Numbered from the stretch's first letter, positions 44,082-53,462 are shown. The stretch is 64,000 nt of DNA from Firmicutes bacterium HGW-Firmicutes-14 (GCA_002840275.1 PHAB01000003.1:186001-250000), one strand, 5' to 3'. The notes: a model not told the origin generated them from the sequence alone. Made by a program: numbers and translations.

Positions 44082-44936
44082 ATGACATATACCAAAGAAA
44101 AGGATGACTTTTCAGTCAAGGTTTTTATAGACTGCACAAATGAAAGAATTAAGGTGCTGGACTATAAGGGCCCGTCCATACCTTTCCTGGCTGACTACCT
44201 AAATTACCTGGCACAGGAAAACGGGTTTGGGAAGATAGTCCTGGTAGCCAGGGAAGGGGACTGGGATAATTTTATTTCCCGGGGTTACATCCTTGAGGGT
44301 TTCATAAAAAATTACTTCAGGGGAGAAAACGGCTACTGTCTTTCAAGGTTTTTCGGCATGGAACGCAGAATCAGCCCGGCGATAGAAGAGGAAGATGAAA
44401 TATTACAAAAGATTCTGGCCCATCCGGTAAACTCGTCTTTGAAGGAAATTCACCGCGATTACCGCCTGCGGCAGGGGACCGCCGAAGATATTCCAATGCT
44501 TGTGGACCTTTTTACATCGGTGTTTCCCAGTTACCCCACACCCCTGAACAGACCGGAATACCTGGAGCAGGTAATTGGTGAAAAGGCGTATTTTATGGTG
44601 ATTGAACACCATGGCAGGATAATCAGCGCCGCTTCCGGTGAAATCAACCACGACCACCTGGCAGCAGAAATAACCGATTGTGCAACCCTTCCGAATTACA
44701 GGGGCCAGGGGTTGATGTCCTATCTTGTACAGGCCCTTGAGAAAGAACTCGGAGATATGCATATCCGGACTTTTTATTCCCTGTCCAGGGCCAGGTCCTA
44801 TGGAATTAACCTTGTTTTTCACCGCCTGGGATATGTGTTCTCAGGACGTTTGATAAATAACTGTGACATCATGGGACAATTTGAGGACATGAACCTATGG
44901 GTAAAACCGGCAGAAGAAAATAAACATTTTCATTAA
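44082..44936 (+). CDS. ablB: Beta-lysine N6-acetyltransferase
   Basis: A 284-residue GNAT protein that acetylates beta-lysine from AblA to give the compatible solute N-epsilon-acetyl-beta-lysine. The acetyl-CoA site is TDCATLPNYRGQGLMSYLV; the N-terminal half (about 140 residues) is the AblB-specific part. ATG at 44082 has TAGGAG about 11 bases upstream. The adjacent ablA supports the assignment. Confidence 0.9.
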   Translation: MTYTKEKDDFSVKVFIDCTNERIKVLDYKGPSIPFLADYLNYLAQENGFGKIVLVAREGDWDNFISRGYILEGFIKNYFRGENGYCLSRFFGMERRISPAIEEEDEILQKILAHPVNSSLKEIHRDYRLRQGTAEDIPMLVDLFTSVFPSYPTPLNRPEYLEQVIGEKAYFMVIEHHGRIISAASGEINHDHLAAEITDCATLPNYRGQGLMSYLVQALEKELGDMHIRTFYSLSRARSYGINLVFHRLGYVFSGRLINNCDIMGQFEDMNLWVKPAEENKHFH

Positions 44937-45052
44937 TTTTTTGCTCAAATTTGAAGGGTTTTTTTATAAATTATATAATCTTTATACCAGGCTTTGTAAT
45001 CAGAGCCGGATTGTATATTCAACTTATTATTTCAACGGGGGGAAAGAATTTA

Positions 45053-46219
45053 ATGAAGAAAAAACTGGCATTTTTTCTGGCGGTACTCATGGTCTTCACA
45101 ATCCTTGCCGGCTGCACTTCCGGGACTGATACCGGAACCAAAACAGGGACAGGGGCTGAACAGCCAAATGACGGAGAAAAGCCGCCCGCTGTGGAAGATA
45201 ACAAGGTGCGCGTTGCATATGTGGCCATGACTAACGGCTCTGCCCAGGTATTTATAAACCAGAAATACAATATCTTCTCCGAGCAGCTTGGTACCCTTGG
45301 CAAAGAGGTTGAGTACATTGCAGCTCACGGTCTCCAGGAAGTATACCCTCTGCTGGACAAAGAAGAAGGTGCCCCGGACTTTATGTATTTACCCCACACG
45401 GCATTTTCCACTTATAATACCAAGAAATCAAAGTACGGCGGAAGTGAAAAATACATGCTAATCGCTGCCAGTGTCAACTCCAATGATATCAATCTGGTAA
45501 CCAGGCCGGAAATCAAGTCTCTAAAGGACCTTGACGGTAAAAAGGTGGGGATTGCCAACCTCAGATATGCCGATGATTACCAGCTCAACAAAGTCCTGTC
45601 TGCGGTGGGGCTCAAGACAAGCACCTACGGCGGGACTGTGGAAATTGTCTGGGACAATATCGTAAGTGACCTTTGGAATAATTACGGAGAAGGTAAGTAT
45701 GCGGCTATCGTTAATTTTGACAATGCCAATAACCTGCCCAAGGCCAAGTCCATGGTCCCCGGCAGCAAGGTATACAGCCTCAACCCGGATGGGCTTTTCG
45801 GCAGGGTCCAGCCCAGGCTCTGGCTGGTTGCCAAAAAGGAACTGGTCAGGGACAATCCCGAACTTGTCAAAGCATTCCTTAAAGGGCATATCCTCTCCAC
45901 TGAGAAGGCAATTGAAAAGATTCATGAATTACCTGAAATAAACAGAGAACTAAGGATGGCCTGGTTCGAGGGCAAGGGTGTTCAACAGGAAGTGATTGAC
46001 AAGGAAAACGAACTGGAGATCTTCAGAGAGTCCTGGAATGAAGCAGAAATCAGCTATGACCCCAACATGGATTACATAAAAGGCTTGTTTGATTACATGG
46101 TTAAAGAAGGGCATTTCTCTTATAAAACCCTGGATGAATTTGCTTCAGTCGAACTGCTGAATGAGGTTTTACAGGAAATGGGCAAACCCCCGGTAAAACA
46201 GGAGGTCTGGAATGAATAA
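45053..46219 (+). CDS. Orphan substrate-binding lipoprotein (NitT/TauT-like)
   Basis: A 388-residue lipoprotein. The signal peptide ends in the lipobox LAGC at about residue 20, followed by a Thr/Gly-rich linker and a periplasmic-binding fold (RVAYVAMTNGSAQVF, then IKSLKDLDGKKVGIANL). ATG at 45053 is chosen because GGGGGAAAG lies just upstream; an in-frame ATG at 44951 adds 34 residues before the signal peptide. No ATPase or permease is adjacent. Its stop overlaps the next gene, a four-helix membrane protein. Confidence 0.85.
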   Translation: MKKKLAFFLAVLMVFTILAGCTSGTDTGTKTGTGAEQPNDGEKPPAVEDNKVRVAYVAMTNGSAQVFINQKYNIFSEQLGTLGKEVEYIAAHGLQEVYPLLDKEEGAPDFMYLPHTAFSTYNTKKSKYGGSEKYMLIAASVNSNDINLVTRPEIKSLKDLDGKKVGIANLRYADDYQLNKVLSAVGLKTSTYGGTVEIVWDNIVSDLWNNYGEGKYAAIVNFDNANNLPKAKSMVPGSKVYSLNPDGLFGRVQPRLWLVAKKELVRDNPELVKAFLKGHILSTEKAIEKIHELPEINRELRMAWFEGKGVQQEVIDKENELEIFRESWNEAEISYDPNMDYIKGLFDYMVKEGHFSYKTLDEFASVELLNEVLQEMGKPPVKQEVWNE

Positions 46220-46496
46220 ATATTCCCAAATACTTATTATTAATTTCGTTATTATCAACGTAATTGCAGCCCTGTTTAATTCAATTTTTGCCTCCAACAG
46301 CATTGTACTGGGATTGCCGGTGATAATGGCGGTCACTCTGGGGGTTGTTGTTTCAATTGGCAGATCACTGATAAACTTAAACCCAGGCGCCAGAAAAACG
46401 GTCACAATCTTCGCTATTCCCGGGTTCTTAATCCTGATGATTATTAATACCCTCGTGGCCAATGGCACCGCCAATGTTGTCAGGAAATTATTCTAG
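46212..46496 (+). CDS. Small integral membrane protein, unknown
   Basis: A 94-residue hydrophobic protein with three hydrophobic segments (about residues 6-28, 30-50 and 62-85). No domain recognised. The ATG overlaps the end of the binding-protein gene by 8 bases, with AGGAGG inside that gene, so the two are translationally coupled. Too small to be a normal ABC permease. A terminator follows. Confidence 0.65.
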   Translation: MNKYSQILIINFVIINVIAALFNSIFASNSIVLGLPVIMAVTLGVVVSIGRSLINLNPGARKTVTIFAIPGFLILMIINTLVANGTANVVRKLF

Positions 46497-46519
46497 TTTC
46501 TAAAGCAGCCGATGCAAGC

Positions 46520-46553
46520 AAGCGGATACCCTGAATCCGCTTATTTCTTTTTG
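46520..46553 (+). terminator. Terminator after binding-protein/membrane-protein pair
   Basis: AAGCGGAT (46520-46527), 7-nt loop, ATCCGCTT (46535-46542), then ATTTCTTTTT. Confidence 0.8.
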
Positions 46554-46568
46554 GAGGGGTAACTGTTT

Positions 46569-47450
46569 ATGGCAAACGATAATGAATACTGGAAAACTCC
46601 CCTGACTCCTGGACAAAAAAAAGAACTTGACCTGGATCTCATTGAAGAAATTGACAGGAAAACCGGGGATGATGACCACCGAAACAGTGACTATCAGGAT
46701 ACAGTAACCCAAATGAGAGAATTCAGACAGATGATGTTAAGAATGATAGGTTTCTTAACAGTCCTGGCCTTCATTTTTCTGGCTTTAAACAACTGGACCA
46801 GGCTGGTGAACATGCCATCCCTTGATTTCCTTATGAAATCCCTGGAAATCACCCAGGACCCGGCAATCCGGGAGCTGCAGCATGGGGTGGCCGCGGTCAG
46901 CGCCGGCGGTCAAAGGGGTACAGGATTTAACATTCACCCTGATGGAATGATAATTACAAACTACCATATTGTCAGGGAAACCCCGGATGTGTTTGTCACC
47001 TTTTCTGACGGGCCGCCATACCGGGGAAAAGAAATCTTCCGCTATCCCGAATCCGACCTGGCAGTCGTAAAACTCGAGGGCAGTGATTTGCCGGTCCTGA
47101 CCCTGGAAAAAAGACCTGAAACCCAACCCGGGGATGAGGTTGTAATAATCGGCAACCCGCTCGGATTTCCCCAGGTGGCAAGTACAGGTGAGATAATAGG
47201 GAAAACCAGAATTCGGGGATGGGACAACCCGGTTCTTATGATCAGGGGTCCTGTCCATAAAGGGAACAGCGGCAGTCCTGTATTCAATTCAGAAGGGAAG
47301 GTGATTGCCGTAATATTTGCAACTCTTTCCCAGGAAAGGCTGTCCAGGGAAGAAAGGAATCAGGACCCCATCGGTCTGGCTGTGCCTGTGGAATCCATTC
47401 TGGATTATACAGAAGCTAAGGTTGATGAAGACACATCGCCGGAGAATTAG
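46569..47450 (+). CDS. Membrane-anchored HtrA-like serine protease
   Basis: A 293-residue trypsin-fold protease. A charged cytosolic N-terminus of about 60 residues is followed by one membrane helix (MIGFLTVLAFIFLALN) and an extracytoplasmic domain. The catalytic triad is visible: His in TNYHIV, Asp in ESDLAVV, Ser in GNSGSP. No C-terminal PDZ domain, unlike HtrA/DegP. ATG at 46569 has TTGGAGGGG upstream. Probably an envelope protease; substrate unknown. Confidence 0.88.
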   Translation: MANDNEYWKTPLTPGQKKELDLDLIEEIDRKTGDDDHRNSDYQDTVTQMREFRQMMLRMIGFLTVLAFIFLALNNWTRLVNMPSLDFLMKSLEITQDPAIRELQHGVAAVSAGGQRGTGFNIHPDGMIITNYHIVRETPDVFVTFSDGPPYRGKEIFRYPESDLAVVKLEGSDLPVLTLEKRPETQPGDEVVIIGNPLGFPQVASTGEIIGKTRIRGWDNPVLMIRGPVHKGNSGSPVFNSEGKVIAVIFATLSQERLSREERNQDPIGLAVPVESILDYTEAKVDEDTSPEN

Positions 47451-47560
47451 AAATGTAAATAATTTGTAAACATTCATTTGGGTCGGACACCTTATTTTCC
47501 TTCGTCCCGAATTATGTAGTTATATGATAAAGGTTTCCTACAAACAAGGAGGCGCTGAGA

Positions 47561-48205
47561 TTGAACAATCTAAAGAAGAAATTTATCATGCTGCCGGTTA
47601 TGTTGCTGTTTTTGTCCCTGAATGCATTACCACTCATGGCAAACCGTTCTTTTTCAGACCTCAGAACAAACCACTGGTCATTCAGTGTGGTCACTGAATT
47701 GGCAGATATGGGTTACATAAAAGGATATCCTGATGGCACCTTTAAACCCGGAGGAAACATAACCAGGGCTGAATTCATTGCTGTGATGAACAAACTGGTT
47801 TCTGATTTGTACCCGGACGGGACTGAAGCTGACAACAAATGGCTGCTCACAGATATCAGTCCCAACCACTGGGCATATAATGCAGCTGACAGTGTGTTAA
47901 GCCACATGACCAAGGAAGATGTAAAAAACATATTTGGAAGCAAATTTTCCCCTGACAGGAAAACTACCAGGGAGGAAGTAGTGGCAGTCATTCACGCTAT
48001 AATCAGGCACCACGCCGATTTTTCCGGTATTGACCTGTCCAAAAACAGGTTTTCCGATATCAGTGACGCGAGATTCAGGGAAAGCATCAACCTCTGTGTT
48101 GAACAGGGCATAATATCAGGTTATCCTGACGGCACATTTAAACCCGGAGGAAACATAACAAGAGCGGAGATAGCAGCCATCCTGGTCAAAGTGGCTCGCG
48201 GGTAA
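47561..48205 (+). CDS. SLH-domain surface protein
   Basis: A 214-residue exported protein with a signal peptide (residues about 1-27) and three S-layer homology repeats. The first and third are canonical (IKGYPDGTFKPGGNITRAE, ISGYPDGTFKPGGNITRAE); the middle one is degenerate (SKFSPDRKTTREE). There is no other domain, so it may bind pyruvylated wall polymer as a surface subunit. TTG at 47561 has AAGGAGGCG upstream. The first and third repeats are also close at DNA level. Confidence 0.9.
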   Translation: MNNLKKKFIMLPVMLLFLSLNALPLMANRSFSDLRTNHWSFSVVTELADMGYIKGYPDGTFKPGGNITRAEFIAVMNKLVSDLYPDGTEADNKWLLTDISPNHWAYNAADSVLSHMTKEDVKNIFGSKFSPDRKTTREEVVAVIHAIIRHHADFSGIDLSKNRFSDISDARFRESINLCVEQGIISGYPDGTFKPGGNITRAEIAAILVKVARG

Positions 48206-48215
48206 ATATATTTTT

Positions 48216-48245
48216 GAAGGAGGCGCCTCCTGGGGCGCCTCCTTC
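48216..48245 (+). terminator. Strong GC-rich hairpin after the SLH gene
   Basis: GAAGGAGGCGCC (48216-48227), loop TCCTGG, GGCGCCTCCTTC (48234-48245): perfect 12-bp stem, no T run on either side. Possibly a Rho-type pause or an mRNA-stabilising 3' end. Confidence 0.55.
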
Positions 48246-48287
48246 AGGTACAATTTACCATAAAATATTTCTGGATAAAAAAGAGTG

Positions 48288-48315
48288 ATTCGGCATATTT
48301 TGTCGAATTTTTTTT
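48288..48315 (+). terminator. Intrinsic terminator
   Basis: ATTCGGCA (48288-48295), loop TATTT, TGTCGAAT (48301-48308, one G-T pair), then eight or nine T. Confidence 0.75.
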
Positions 48316-48373
48316 ATTAAGTATTTTGGGTGTCCTGATTCATTCATTATTAAATACCGGAGGGGGAAACACA

Positions 48374-50419
48374 ATGTTGTCCAATCACACAAAAAAACAG
48401 CTGGCAGCATTCATTATTTTAGCAGTTCTGGTTACCGGTATTCTCTCTGGATGCTCAAACAAAGACACCCCTGCGACAGCGGGAGGAGGAATCCAGCTGC
48501 CCCCAAAAAGCGACCCTGCTGTAGCGGATGCAAAAGAAGACCCGGAAAAAATCCGCAATGAAGCCAGGGAGGCCGGGGCAAATGAGCTGGGGGCCGTACC
48601 TATTCTGGTATACCATTTAATAGGGGAAAAGGAAGGCCGCTGGACCAGGACTCCCGAAAACTTCCGCCGTGACCTGGAAGAACTCTATAACAGAAATTAT
48701 GTACTTATCCCTCTTAATGACTATCTGTCCGGTGATATCGATATACCGGCCGGTAAATCCCCGGCGATAATTACTTTTGACGACAGCTCCCTTGGGCAAT
48801 TCAGGCTATTGGAAGAACAGGACAGCACTGAGGTTGACCCAAACAGTGCAGTTGGTATCCTCAGGGATTTTGGCTCCAAACACAAAGGGTTCGGCCATGC
48901 AGCAACTTTTTTTATCAATGCCCAGCCCTTTGGTCAACCCGGTTTGTGGCAGAAAAAGCTTAAGCTTCTGGATGAGTGGGGCTTTGAAATAGGGAACCAT
49001 ACATATGGACATAAAAACCTCGGCGGACTCACCCCGGAGCAGGTGGCTGATGAAATCGTGCGTCTTCAGGACCACATAAATCAAGCTGTACCCGGTTATG
49101 AGACCAAGTCTTTTGCCATAGTCCAGGATGGTATGCCTAAATCCTACGATTCCCTGTTAAGCGGCAGTAAAGACGGTAAAGAGTATAATCATACGGGAGT
49201 GCTGATGTGGGCCTGGAGCGCTGCCAAGTCTCCTTTCCACAAGGATTATGATCCTAAACGCATTCAGCGTATCCAGGTCTTTCAGGATAATGGCAAAAGT
49301 TCCCTGGTTAACTGGCTTGAAAGGATAACCGCAAAACGGTATGTCAGTGACGGTAAAAAAGATACCATAGCCCTTCCGGAAGGATGGGAGGAATCCCTTG
49401 GCACCATCAGCGGAAAAACCACAGTTATATATCAGCCGGAAAATGCAAACCGTACCCCCGGCCAGGAGAAACAAGCCTCCAGGGCAAAAGGTATCCATGT
49501 TACTTTTTCCTATGCCTCTTCCCAGGATAGGAGAGATGAGATAATAAATTTGATTGAGAAAGAAAATCTTAATACAGTCCAGTTGGATGTCAAGGACGAA
49601 TCAGGCCGTATCGGCTACTTATCAGAGGTAAAACTGGCCAAAGAAACAGGTTCGGGCCGTAAAATGGTACCCATCCGCGAGTATTTAACACAACTGAAGG
49701 AACAGGACATTTATACCATTGCCAGGATAGTCGTATTCAGGGACCCTTTTCTTGCCCGGGCAAAACCCGGGCTCAGGGTAGTTAAACAGGACGGGTCCCC
49801 GGTTCTCAAAGGAGAGTGGGTAAGCCCTTATTCCAGGGAAGTTTGGGAATATAACATCAGTCTGGCCCGCGAGGCTTATGACCTCGGTTTTGATGAAGTT
49901 CAATTTGACTATATCCGCTTTCCGGAAAACGCCCGTACTGCGAATTATGCTGAAAATGACGGAAGGCACAGGGTGGAAGTCATCAGTGACTTCCTTAGTT
50001 ATGCCCGGCAAGAACTGGGGTGGGATAAAATCATGTCAGCCACTGTATTCGGTTTTACCGGATTTGCTGTTGATGATATGGGAATAGGGCAGCGGCCGGA
50101 ACAGTTGGCCCCTTATATAGATTATATTTCACCCATGGTCTATCCCTCCCATTACAGCAAGGGAAACTACGGTTTTCCCAACCCTAATGCTCATCCCTAT
50201 GAAGTAGTTGACGGTTCGCTCAAAGATATCAACAGCCTGGTTGAATCTTCCGGATGCCGGCTGCGCCCCTGGCTGCAGGCTTTTTCACTGGGCCGGCCGC
50301 CCTATGGGAAAAAAGAAATAGTGGCTCAGATAAAATCCACAGAGGACAACGGGATAAACACATGGCTTCTCTGGAGTCCTATTGTGAAGTACCCCGATAA
50401 TTTATTGTCAGCTCCATAA
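48374..50419 (+). CDS. Lipoprotein with NodB deacetylase and DUF4015 glycoside-hydrolase-like domains
   Basis: A 681-residue lipoprotein (lipobox ILSGC at about residues 22-26). Residues about 75-270 form a polysaccharide-deacetylase domain: VPILVYHLI, IITFDD (metal Asp pair) and GNHTYGHKNLG (metal His). Residues about 375-680 form a DUF4015 glycosyl-hydrolase-like barrel: KGIHVTFSYASS, NTVQLDVKDESG, FDEVQFDYIRFPE and MVYPSHY. This suggests modification plus cleavage of a wall or exopolysaccharide. ATG at 48374 follows GGAGGGGGAA; an in-frame ATG at 48326 precedes the signal peptide and is rejected. Confidence 0.9.
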   Translation: MLSNHTKKQLAAFIILAVLVTGILSGCSNKDTPATAGGGIQLPPKSDPAVADAKEDPEKIRNEAREAGANELGAVPILVYHLIGEKEGRWTRTPENFRRDLEELYNRNYVLIPLNDYLSGDIDIPAGKSPAIITFDDSSLGQFRLLEEQDSTEVDPNSAVGILRDFGSKHKGFGHAATFFINAQPFGQPGLWQKKLKLLDEWGFEIGNHTYGHKNLGGLTPEQVADEIVRLQDHINQAVPGYETKSFAIVQDGMPKSYDSLLSGSKDGKEYNHTGVLMWAWSAAKSPFHKDYDPKRIQRIQVFQDNGKSSLVNWLERITAKRYVSDGKKDTIALPEGWEESLGTISGKTTVIYQPENANRTPGQEKQASRAKGIHVTFSYASSQDRRDEIINLIEKENLNTVQLDVKDESGRIGYLSEVKLAKETGSGRKMVPIREYLTQLKEQDIYTIARIVVFRDPFLARAKPGLRVVKQDGSPVLKGEWVSPYSREVWEYNISLAREAYDLGFDEVQFDYIRFPENARTANYAENDGRHRVEVISDFLSYARQELGWDKIMSATVFGFTGFAVDDMGIGQRPEQLAPYIDYISPMVYPSHYSKGNYGFPNPNAHPYEVVDGSLKDINSLVESSGCRLRPWLQAFSLGRPPYGKKEIVAQIKSTEDNGINTWLLWSPIVKYPDNLLSAP

Positions 50420-50463
50420 TAGAAGTGGCAATAATCAGATAAAAGTCAAAAGGGGGCTTAAGT

Positions 50464-51957
50464 ATGGACAGCAAATCGATAATCATTATTGGCGGGGGGC
50501 TGGCCGGGCTGTCAGCCGGCTGCTACGCCCAGATGAACGGTTACAGCTCCGGCATATTTGAGCTGCATTCTCTCCCCGGAGGTGTATGTACTGCCTGGAA
50601 ACGGCACGGGTATACCATGGACAGCTGTATCCACTGGCTGATGTCCTGTAAGCCCGGTTCTTCATTTTACCCCTTATACCGGGAACTGGGAGTTATGGAC
50701 GGAAGCCCGATCCAACCTATAACAGAATTTGCATCATTCCTTGACGAAAAAACCGGGCAGACCCTGTCTGTCACCTCTGATCTGAACAAGCTGGGAGAGG
50801 ACATGAAATCTATTTCTCCTGAGGATACCGCTGTTATTGATGAATTAATACGTTGTTCCAAAGCATTACAGGGTTTTGACTCGGGAATACCCAAACCGCC
50901 GGAATTATCAGGTGCAGCAGATACCCTTAAAATGTTGTGGAAGTTCCGGCGGGTCCTGAAATACCTGTTCCGCTACGGAATGCCCGTTGAAGAACTGGCC
51001 GGCAGGTTTAACCACCCATTTCTACAGCAGTGTATAAAAAACATTTTCCTGCCAACCATGCCTGCCTATTTCCTATTTGCCATACTGGGACAACTGGCTG
51101 ACGGTCAGCTTTGCCGGTACCAGGGCGGTTCCCTGAGTTTTTCTGAAGCCATTGCCGCAAGGTATGCAGATCTGGGTGGAACGGTAACATATAACACCGA
51201 GGTTGCGGAAATCCTGGTCGAAGATGACACGGCCGTTGGTATTCGCCTTTCCGATGGCACTGAACACCGGGCCGATATAGTTATTTCTGCGGCTGACGGC
51301 CACAGTACTATCTTTAATATGCTGGGCGGCAGATATATAGACACGGCCTTGGTCCACCGGTATGATAACTGGCCTCTGTTCTCAGGTTTAATTATCTGCA
51401 GTTTCGGCGTTGCCCGCAGTTTTGCCGGTGAATCCCCGGCAAAAACTATTTTATTGGATAATCCCCTGGATACCGGGTGTAAAAGGCCGGACAGCTTACT
51501 CCTCCGCATCCTGAATTATGACCCTTCCCTGGCGCCGGATGGCAAAACCGTTGTCCAGGTTGTCCTGGAATCAGATTTTGACTACTGGAATGAACTGTAT
51601 AAAGATAATGACCGCTATACAGCACAAAAAACCCGGATTTCCAATCAGGTCCTCGCATGGCTGGAATCCCTTTACCCAGGGGTCACTTCCCAGGTGGAAG
51701 TGGCGGATGCAGCCACTCCATATACGTACTGGAGATATACCCGTAATTTTAAGGGTTCTTATGAGGGTTGGATGATGACTCCTGAAACTATCCGGACCCA
51801 AATACCCAAAACCCTGCCAGGCCTCAAAAGTTTCTATATGGCAGGGCAATGGGTCGAGCCGGGTGGCGGCATCCCGCCGGCTTTATATTCAGGCCGCAAT
51901 GTTATACAGATTATCTGTAAACAGGACGGAAAACGGTTTACAGCAGTACGTTCATAA
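50464..51957 (+). CDS. CrtI/CrtN-type FAD-dependent desaturase or isomerase
   Basis: A 497-residue flavoprotein of the phytoene-desaturase family. The N-terminal dinucleotide motif is IIGGGLAGLSAGCYAQMNGY, and the C-terminal FAD motif is MAGQWVEPGGGIPPALYSG. GGVCTAWKRHGYTMD and GGSLSFSEAIAARYADLGG are shared with the family. No other carotenoid genes are nearby, so a different lipid or isoprenoid substrate is possible. ATG at 50464 has AAAGGGGG upstream. A terminator-like stem lies at 51972. Confidence 0.85.
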   Translation: MDSKSIIIIGGGLAGLSAGCYAQMNGYSSGIFELHSLPGGVCTAWKRHGYTMDSCIHWLMSCKPGSSFYPLYRELGVMDGSPIQPITEFASFLDEKTGQTLSVTSDLNKLGEDMKSISPEDTAVIDELIRCSKALQGFDSGIPKPPELSGAADTLKMLWKFRRVLKYLFRYGMPVEELAGRFNHPFLQQCIKNIFLPTMPAYFLFAILGQLADGQLCRYQGGSLSFSEAIAARYADLGGTVTYNTEVAEILVEDDTAVGIRLSDGTEHRADIVISAADGHSTIFNMLGGRYIDTALVHRYDNWPLFSGLIICSFGVARSFAGESPAKTILLDNPLDTGCKRPDSLLLRILNYDPSLAPDGKTVVQVVLESDFDYWNELYKDNDRYTAQKTRISNQVLAWLESLYPGVTSQVEVADAATPYTYWRYTRNFKGSYEGWMMTPETIRTQIPKTLPGLKSFYMAGQWVEPGGGIPPALYSGRNVIQIICKQDGKRFTAVRS

Positions 51958-51971
51958 CGTTTTCTGTCGAA

Positions 51972-51998
51972 AACCGGTGTTATCACTAGTTTTTTTAT
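51972..51998 (+). terminator. Weak terminator after the desaturase gene
   Basis: AACCGGTG, loop TTAT, CACTAGTT with one mismatch and one G-T pair, followed by seven T. Confidence 0.55.
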
Positions 51999-52100
51999 CA
52001 TAAATAGAGTTGTTATGTAATTTTCATGCTTTTTACAGGATTTCGGTATTATTTATAGAAATCTGCTCTCTAAGAATACTATTTCAAGGGGAGAGATAGC

Positions 52101-52373
52101 ATGGTGACAACAAAAAAAATACCTACTGACGAGTTCCGGCAGAGAAAAATCAGTGAGAGTAAATCCAAAGTTACAGAAGCGGTGGGCAGCTTTAAAGGAG
52201 CATTTAACAGTGTCCTTGACGAAGCTGTTGCCCCAGTCTATGAGAAAATTGAAGAACTCTATAAAAACGCGGTAACCATTTCAGATTTCGCCAGGGCCGA
52301 GATAGTGACCCAGAAAATCATGGCAGAGCTTATCGATATTGTTGACAATAAACTTAAGAGACTGGTAAGCTGA
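52101..52373 (+). CDS. Small helical protein, unknown
   Basis: A 90-residue soluble, highly charged protein predicted all-helical. No recognised domain. ATG at 52101 has AAGGGGAGAG 6 bases upstream and a terminator follows at 52402, so it is a self-contained gene. Confidence 0.6.
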   Translation: MVTTKKIPTDEFRQRKISESKSKVTEAVGSFKGAFNSVLDEAVAPVYEKIEELYKNAVTISDFARAEIVTQKIMAELIDIVDNKLKRLVS

Positions 52374-52401
52374 AATCGGTTTTAACTAAATTTAACCGCC
52401 T

Positions 52402-52440
52402 GACTGTCTTGAAGCATTTTGGGGCAGTCTTTTCTTTTTA
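52402..52440 (+). terminator. Terminator after small helical protein gene
   Basis: GACTGTC (52402-52408) pairs with GGCAGTC (52423-52429, one G-T pair), followed by TTTTCTTTTT. Confidence 0.65.
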
Positions 52441-52535
52441 GCCGTAATAATTCATACTATATTACATTTTTTCTTCATTGTTGATATAATTAGTAAACAG
52501 AGTTTGTAAGCATTTTATATTAAGGAAACGTTACT

Positions 52536-53438
52536 ATGGACATAATTATTCTGAAAGTCATTCCAATCCTGTTAATCTTTTTGCTGGGAATCCTTCTAAA
52601 AAGGCTCAGTATCCTAAATGACGATTCTGCTGATTCTTTTTTAAAATTCGTGTTTCATGTCTCTTTCCCAGCCTCAATTTTAATTTCTATTCCCCGGATG
52701 GTGCTAACCAGTGAACTCCTGTTTCTACCGCTCACCGCTATTGCCATAATAATCCTGTCTTACTTCGCGGCAAGGGCTGCAGGTGCCTTTTTCAACCTGT
52801 CCGGCCCTGCTTTAGGGGTGTTTTTGGTCGGGTCTATGATAATCAATACAGGTTTTACATATCCCTTTATTATTGCGGTCTTTGGTCAGGAGGGTTTTGC
52901 CAGGGCTGCTCTCTTTGATTTTGGCAATTGCTTAATTATCTTAACTTTTGTTTATTATGTTGCAGTTAAGTATGGACGCAATGGTGAAACCAAAATTATT
53001 AATAAGTTTTTAGGGTCCACCCCATTATGGGCATTATCCATAGCAGTTTTCCTCAATCTCACCGGTACAAGCATTCCGGTGATGATTGACGATTTTTTAC
53101 AGCTGCTGGGCAATACCCTTATCCCGTTATTTATGATATCCCTGGGACTTCGCTTCAGCCTCAAAGTTGTGAATTTTAAAGCCCTTTTTGCTGTCATTTC
53201 CATCAGAATGTTTTTTGGGCTTCTGCTGGGTATTGGTTTTGTCAATATCTTTGGGATAGAGGGGCTGAGCAGGTCTGTTGTCCTGATCAGTTCTGCCGCC
53301 CCGGTTGGTTTCAATACATTAATGTTCGCTACACTGGAGGACCTGGACAAAGAATTTGCAGCCAGCATTGTTTCCTTTTCTATTTTAATCGGAATTGTCT
53401 TGACAACAATCATGCTGTTTTTTCTCGGGTCATCTTGA
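52536..53438 (+). CDS. AEC-family transporter
   Basis: A 300-residue membrane protein of the auxin-efflux-carrier family, which in bacteria exports or imports malate, malonate or other small organic acids. About ten hydrophobic segments in two bundles around a central linker (KYGRNGETKIINKFLGSTPLW). The conserved GxxxxNTGFTYPF-type site appears as SMIINTGFTYPFI. Substrate unknown. It ends 24 bases before dinB. Confidence 0.85.
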   Translation: MDIIILKVIPILLIFLLGILLKRLSILNDDSADSFLKFVFHVSFPASILISIPRMVLTSELLFLPLTAIAIIILSYFAARAAGAFFNLSGPALGVFLVGSMIINTGFTYPFIIAVFGQEGFARAALFDFGNCLIILTFVYYVAVKYGRNGETKIINKFLGSTPLWALSIAVFLNLTGTSIPVMIDDFLQLLGNTLIPLFMISLGLRFSLKVVNFKALFAVISIRMFFGLLLGIGFVNIFGIEGLSRSVVLISSAAPVGFNTLMFATLEDLDKEFAASIVSFSILIGIVLTTIMLFFLGSS

Positions 53439-53462
53439 CCGAACACTTGGAGGTGGATTTGC

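Noticed and set aside
44951-45052. N-terminal extension of the orphan binding protein
   Set aside because: It would put 34 residues ahead of a clear lipoprotein signal, and the ribosome site lies just before 45053.
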